A stretch of DNA of 64,000 nucleotides, from assembly GCF_003966975.1 (NCBI RefSeq), contig NZ_AP018437.1, forward strand, positions 1,364,001 through 1,428,000. Reading direction: 5' to 3'. The stretch is from Pelolinea submarina (GTDB lineage: Bacteria; Chloroflexota; Anaerolineae; Anaerolineales; Anaerolineaceae). Position 1 is the first letter of the stretch, and each line of letters begins with the position of its first letter. The position numbers and the translations under genes were made by a program. Shown one piece after another: positions 61,501-64,000 of this stretch. The notes beneath the pieces are model-generated. The model was not told where the DNA came from, ran no database searches, and was given only the letters and a program-made list of their open reading frames with translations.

Positions 61501-64000
61501 TTCTCCAACTCTTGAAGTGACTGTTACTGATCCGGAAGCGGATTTGATGGACGTAACGTTCTATGGACGCGCAACCGGTTCTGGTACCGGGGAAAACTTC
61601 ACACTGGTCGCGATCCCGGATACTCAAAATCTGGTTACTTCCAGTTCAGGTGCGGCAATTTTCAATACAATGACCCAGTGGATTGTGGATAACAAGACCA
61701 CTGATAACATTGTGTTTACAACCCATTTAGGGGATATTGTGAATGCCACCAGCACTTCTCAGTCGGAATATGCGGATGCGGCTATGGATATCCTGGATGC
61801 AGGCAATGTATCTTACAGCGTGGGGCCGGGCAATCATGATCTCCTTTCAGGTTCTTTGTATAGCACGTATTTTGGATCGGCGCGTTTCTCCGGGAAGAGC
61901 TACTACCAGGGTGATTACTCCGGTGGAGGCGACAATTACAACAACTATTCATTCTTTACTGCCGGTGGGATGGATTTCATTATCATCAACATGCAATACA
62001 ATGCCGGCTCCTCCGCGCTGGCATGGGCGGATGATTTATTGAAGACTTATAGTGATAAGCGCGCGATTGTTGTCCAGCATGACATGCTTTCAGTAACAAA
62101 CGGCTGGGTCAATCAAGCCACTTATAACGCGCTAAAAAATAATCCGAACTTATTCCTAATGTTATGCGGGCATATGCATACCAGCACGGACGGTGCGGCT
62201 TATGTGGCGGGGACCGGTGACAGCGGGCAGACGATCCATGTCATATTGACGGATTACCAGGATTACTCAAATGGATATATTAAACTACTGGAATTCCAAC
62301 CGTTAGAGGATGAAATTGAAGTAACCACGTACTCACCAAACCTGAATACCTACATGACCGGGTCTGAAGAAGTCATGTCGTTGGTTTATGAAATGGATGC
62401 CAGTTCCGCGTTTGAAGTCATCGGTACGGCTAATGGAGTTGCCAACGGTGATAGCGCAAGTATGACTTGGGATGACCTGGCCAATGAAACCGAATATGAA
62501 TGGTACGCAGTAGTTTCAGACGGCGTAAGTAACACTAACGGCGATACCTGGAGCTTTACAACCGGCACAGCCATAACCAACAACGATCCGGTGATCACTG
62601 AAAGCGATCCACAGTCCGTGAGTATGTCTGAAGATGGTTCACCCAACACGTTTTCATTGACATTAAACGCCTCGGATTTGGATGGTGATACGCTTACCTG
62701 GAGTATTGCGAACGATGCATCGCATGGATCCGCCAGCGCTTCAGGAATCGGCTCTTCCATTTCCGTTGGGTATACCCCTGACGTTAACTATAACGGCTTG
62801 GATAGTTTTGTCGTCCGGGTTTCCGATGGCAAGGGAGGCGTAGATACCGTTACCGTAAATGTTGATGTAACCGCGGTGAACGATGCACCGGTGGCGAATG
62901 CACAGGTGGTGACTACAGCCGAAGATACGGCCAAGACCATCACGCTGACCGGTTCGGATGTAGATGGCGATTCTTTGAGTTGCTCGGTGGTAGACTCGCC
63001 AACGCACGGAGTACTAAGCGGTACCCCGCCCAATTTGACCTATACCCCGACAGAGAATTACAACGGTTCGGATAGTTTTACTTTCAAAGTGAATGACGGC
63101 ACTGTAGACAGTAACGCTGCCACAGTCTCAATAACAGTCTCAGAGGTGAATGATGCGCCGGTGATTACGGAAGGTGCCAATACAACCGTCACGATGTCTG
63201 AAGATGGTTCACCTATTGCATTTGAATTAACTTTAAATGCCACTGACGCAGACGGGGATACACTCACATGGAGCATTCTTACAGATGCCACGTTTGGATC
63301 GGCAGCAGCTTCCGGTACAGGCGCTTCTAAGGTGATTGAGTACTCACCCAACAGCAACCATAATGGATCGGATAACTTTGTCGTGCAGGTGACAGATGGC
63401 CACGAGGTGGATACCATCACTGTAAATGTGACTATTTCACCAATCAACGATGCGCCAATCGCGAATGCCCAATCCGTGGTCGTCGACGAGGATATCGCAA
63501 AAGGCATCACGCTCACCGGAACAGATGTGGATGGTGATTCACTGAACTATACAGTGGTGGCTTCACCCGTAAGCGGAACATTGAGCGGTTCAGCCCCCAA
63601 CCTGGTATATACACCCAATTCTGAATTTAGTGGAGCGGATAGTTTTACATTCAAGGTTGATGATGGCGATTTGGAGAGTAGTCCGGCCACGGTTTCGATC
63701 ACGGTTAATAATGTGAACGATGCTCCGGTCATTAGCGAGAGCGATCCACAATATGTGAGCATGTCTGAGGATGGGTCGCCCATTGCGTTCGAACTGTCCC
63801 TGAATGCAACGGATGCGGAAGACGATACACTCACCTGGAGTATTGCCGGCGACGCTGTAAACGGCACTGCCAGCGCATCGGGAATAGGCTCTTCAATTGT
63901 TGTTGGATACACTCCCGCCGCGAATTACCACGGTGAGGACAGTTTTATCGTGCAGGTTTCCGATGGCAATGGGGTGGATACCATCACTGTGAATGTCACG
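58592..64000 (+). CDS. Giant secreted multidomain protein with embedded metallophosphoesterase (3' end outside window)
   Basis: An open frame of 1803 codons with no stop up to the window end. ATG 58592 follows GGAGGG. In order: a long signal segment (about residues 17-42), a Glu/Pro/Thr-rich spacer (43-104), an InlB-like B repeat (105-186), an unknown beta domain (200-410), a second InlB repeat (from 59843), a second copy of the beta domain (about 495-711), three more InlB repeats (60743-61433), then a calcineurin-like phosphoesterase (D1010 in PDTQ, GD at 1047-1048, GNHD with H1082, QHD with H1163, GHMH with H1194 and H1196), and from about residue 1332 alternating cadherin-like repeats joined by NDAPV. 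All metal ligands appear present. A cell-surface adhesin or stalk with an extracellular phosphatase is likely. It is under a cyclic-di-GMP riboswitch. Confidence 0.9.
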   Translation, partial: MYTKGSSVSRTQVSGITLRLLIVLLMVLTSFSTNFQFVNAADDGTEPQGGEEFPTEIPTEEIIQDLSEEPPLEPTEEPAVGADGDPTDEPTLEPTETSTEEPVCYVLTLNHSGNGSDLLADPANSAGCLSGEYVEGEIINLSGAVPDDGWEIDGWVGTDDDTSTADNNSLIMPASETTVSVVYSEIVVIAQEEEVEAESAYTWKAYNDSAYIDGQISTNITTYESFTNGDGGLLMKYADGTNTSVTVVVNTSGTVSEQTSSSYSGAETDAGTDAYTTFHDYVNIVGGARLGTASSYITLTFTGLDTSKTYSFATTANRADSDYTDRITIFTISDIDAATNGSTSGTDISTTSITDDTTSFCTGYNTENGYVARWTGIQPGSDGDFVVKFSVDSTDSNYAYGPSAFLLAQESGEPVEQYTLAVTDDGNGSVTLSPSGGIYDEGTVVTLTPVPNTSYAFSSWSGADASDVTYSSGKYKITMDADKSITANFVESTGWVAYNDMNPYSGDANATNVTEHNYDTNDGALVDYNTGTTLNATVTGSCVNGSGTAVSCDDSFEDYGAQTNSGTDAADVFGTSDSVIVDLQNMVQLTDANYDDIITLENLDPTKTYNITVTTNRDSTSYASMRFTKVTIVGAETYTNASSSGVVVNSEDSVSFSTGYNTVNGYVAKWTGITTGSDGSFSIKSEWDDDQGSGSSNTKGYAMTAFKLEEVSQGPEQYTLSVGNDGNGSVDLSPSGGTYDEGTIVTLTPVPGSGFIFSSWSGTNSGDLTNNGDGTYSITMDADKAVTANFEATTLKTLTVTTDGNGTVSFNPTGGAYDEGTVVTLTPTAFSGFAFGSWSGADSDDVYDNLDGTYSITMDTNKVLAANFIVIPQHTLTVATDGNGSVTLSPDGGIYNENSVVVLTPIPNSNYMFSSWSGTDYEDVMDNLDGTYSITMDEAKAITANFVIENEAPAAPVLVQPADSAVSVSTSPTLEVTVTDPEADLMDVTFYGRATGSGTGENFTLVAIPDTQNLVTSSSGAAIFNTMTQWIVDNKTTDNIVFTTHLGDIVNATSTSQSEYADAAMDILDAGNVSYSVGPGNHDLLSGSLYSTYFGSARFSGKSYYQGDYSGGGDNYNNYSFFTAGGMDFIIINMQYNAGSSALAWADDLLKTYSDKRAIVVQHDMLSVTNGWVNQATYNALKNNPNLFLMLCGHMHTSTDGAAYVAGTGDSGQTIHVILTDYQDYSNGYIKLLEFQPLEDEIEVTTYSPNLNTYMTGSEEVMSLVYEMDASSAFEVIGTANGVANGDSASMTWDDLANETEYEWYAVVSDGVSNTNGDTWSFTTGTAITNNDPVITESDPQSVSMSEDGSPNTFSLTLNASDLDGDTLTWSIANDASHGSASASGIGSSISVGYTPDVNYNGLDSFVVRVSDGKGGVDTVTVNVDVTAVNDAPVANAQVVTTAEDTAKTITLTGSDVDGDSLSCSVVDSPTHGVLSGTPPNLTYTPTENYNGSDSFTFKVNDGTVDSNAATVSITVSEVNDAPVITEGANTTVTMSEDGSPIAFELTLNATDADGDTLTWSILTDATFGSAAASGTGASKVIEYSPNSNHNGSDNFVVQVTDGHEVDTITVNVTISPINDAPIANAQSVVVDEDIAKGITLTGTDVDGDSLNYTVVASPVSGTLSGSAPNLVYTPNSEFSGADSFTFKVDDGDLESSPATVSITVNNVNDAPVISESDPQYVSMSEDGSPIAFELSLNATDAEDDTLTWSIAGDAVNGTASASGIGSSIVVGYTPAANYHGEDSFIVQVSDGNGVDTITVNVT
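62584..64000 (+). repeat. Alternating A-B cadherin-like repeats
   Basis: Two related units of about 95 residues alternate A-B-A-B-A. A units carry MSEDGSP...LTLNATD.DGDTLTWSI; B units carry ANAQ...EDTAKTITLTGSDVDGDSL. The ATG of the MSEDGSP block recurs at 62624, 63194 and 63761, a period of 570 and 567 bases. The array continues beyond the window. Confidence 0.88.

Overview
The window looks like a chromosomal segment of a Gram-positive-like or atypical-envelope bacterium, most plausibly a member of Chloroflexota (class Anaerolineae). This placement is inference from gene style only: many lipoproteins with short lipoboxes, DesK/LiaS-type two-component signalling beside an ABC exporter, a fused shikimate kinase/dehydroquinate synthase, an acyltransferase and trehalose-type sugar genes, and large secreted repeat proteins. 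No rRNA or marker gene is present to settle it. Coding density is high, many starts overlap the preceding stop (ATGA), and Shine-Dalgarno sites of the AGGAG type are common. No tRNA, rRNA, CRISPR array, prophage or insertion-sequence transposase was seen.

Layout. 1-6665: a NarL-type response regulator and its membrane kinase (minus strand) face an efflux operon of two ABC ATPases, one ABC-2 permease and a lipoprotein HlyD-type adaptor. 6686-10048: YdcZ-like transporter, a Cache-GGDEF diguanylate cyclase, a patatin-like lipase. 10040-15422 (minus): a trehalose-type operon, GH63-like hydrolase, GT20 synthase, GT4 glycosyltransferase, phosphatase. 15588-17747: a glycosyltransferase-like protein and a PlsC-like acyltransferase. 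17898-32133: a LacI regulator and a ten-gene myo-inositol operon (iolB, iolD, ABC importer, iolE, iolG, TIM-barrel isomerase, transaldolase, CoA-acylating aldehyde dehydrogenase) ending in a terminator. 32299-39014: an EAL phosphodiesterase, two secreted lipoproteins, an ABC exporter. 39177-41131 (minus): an fmdB-like zinc ribbon, a CsoR/CstR-family repressor, trxB and trxA, behind a promoter with a palindromic operator. 41316-42923: a membrane glycosyltransferase. 43164-53017: an aminotransferase and pheA, then an attenuator with a Phe/Tyr-rich leader peptide and the operon aroH-aroF-tyrA-aroA-aroE-aroC-aroKB-aroQ. 53018-53620: a gene-free stretch full of palindromic and repetitive elements. 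53621-58135: an SDR, a nitroreductase, RNase H and a secreted lytic-transglycosylase-like protein. 58335-64000: a promoter, a class I cyclic-di-GMP riboswitch with terminator, and the first 1803 codons of a giant secreted protein that runs out of the window.

How the parts fit. The inositol operon has the steps from inositol to 2-deoxy-5-keto-gluconate but carries no kinase (IolC), aldolase (IolJ) or IolA; a transaldolase and a CoA-acylating aldehyde dehydrogenase sit in their place, which suggests an alternative lower pathway. The aromatic operon encodes all steps from DAHP to chorismate plus the Phe and Tyr branch enzymes, and its leader senses Phe/Tyr-tRNA. The diguanylate cyclase and EAL protein can make and destroy the ligand of the riboswitch that precedes the giant surface protein. 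The substrate-binding protein of the inositol importer is an almost exact internal tandem duplication.
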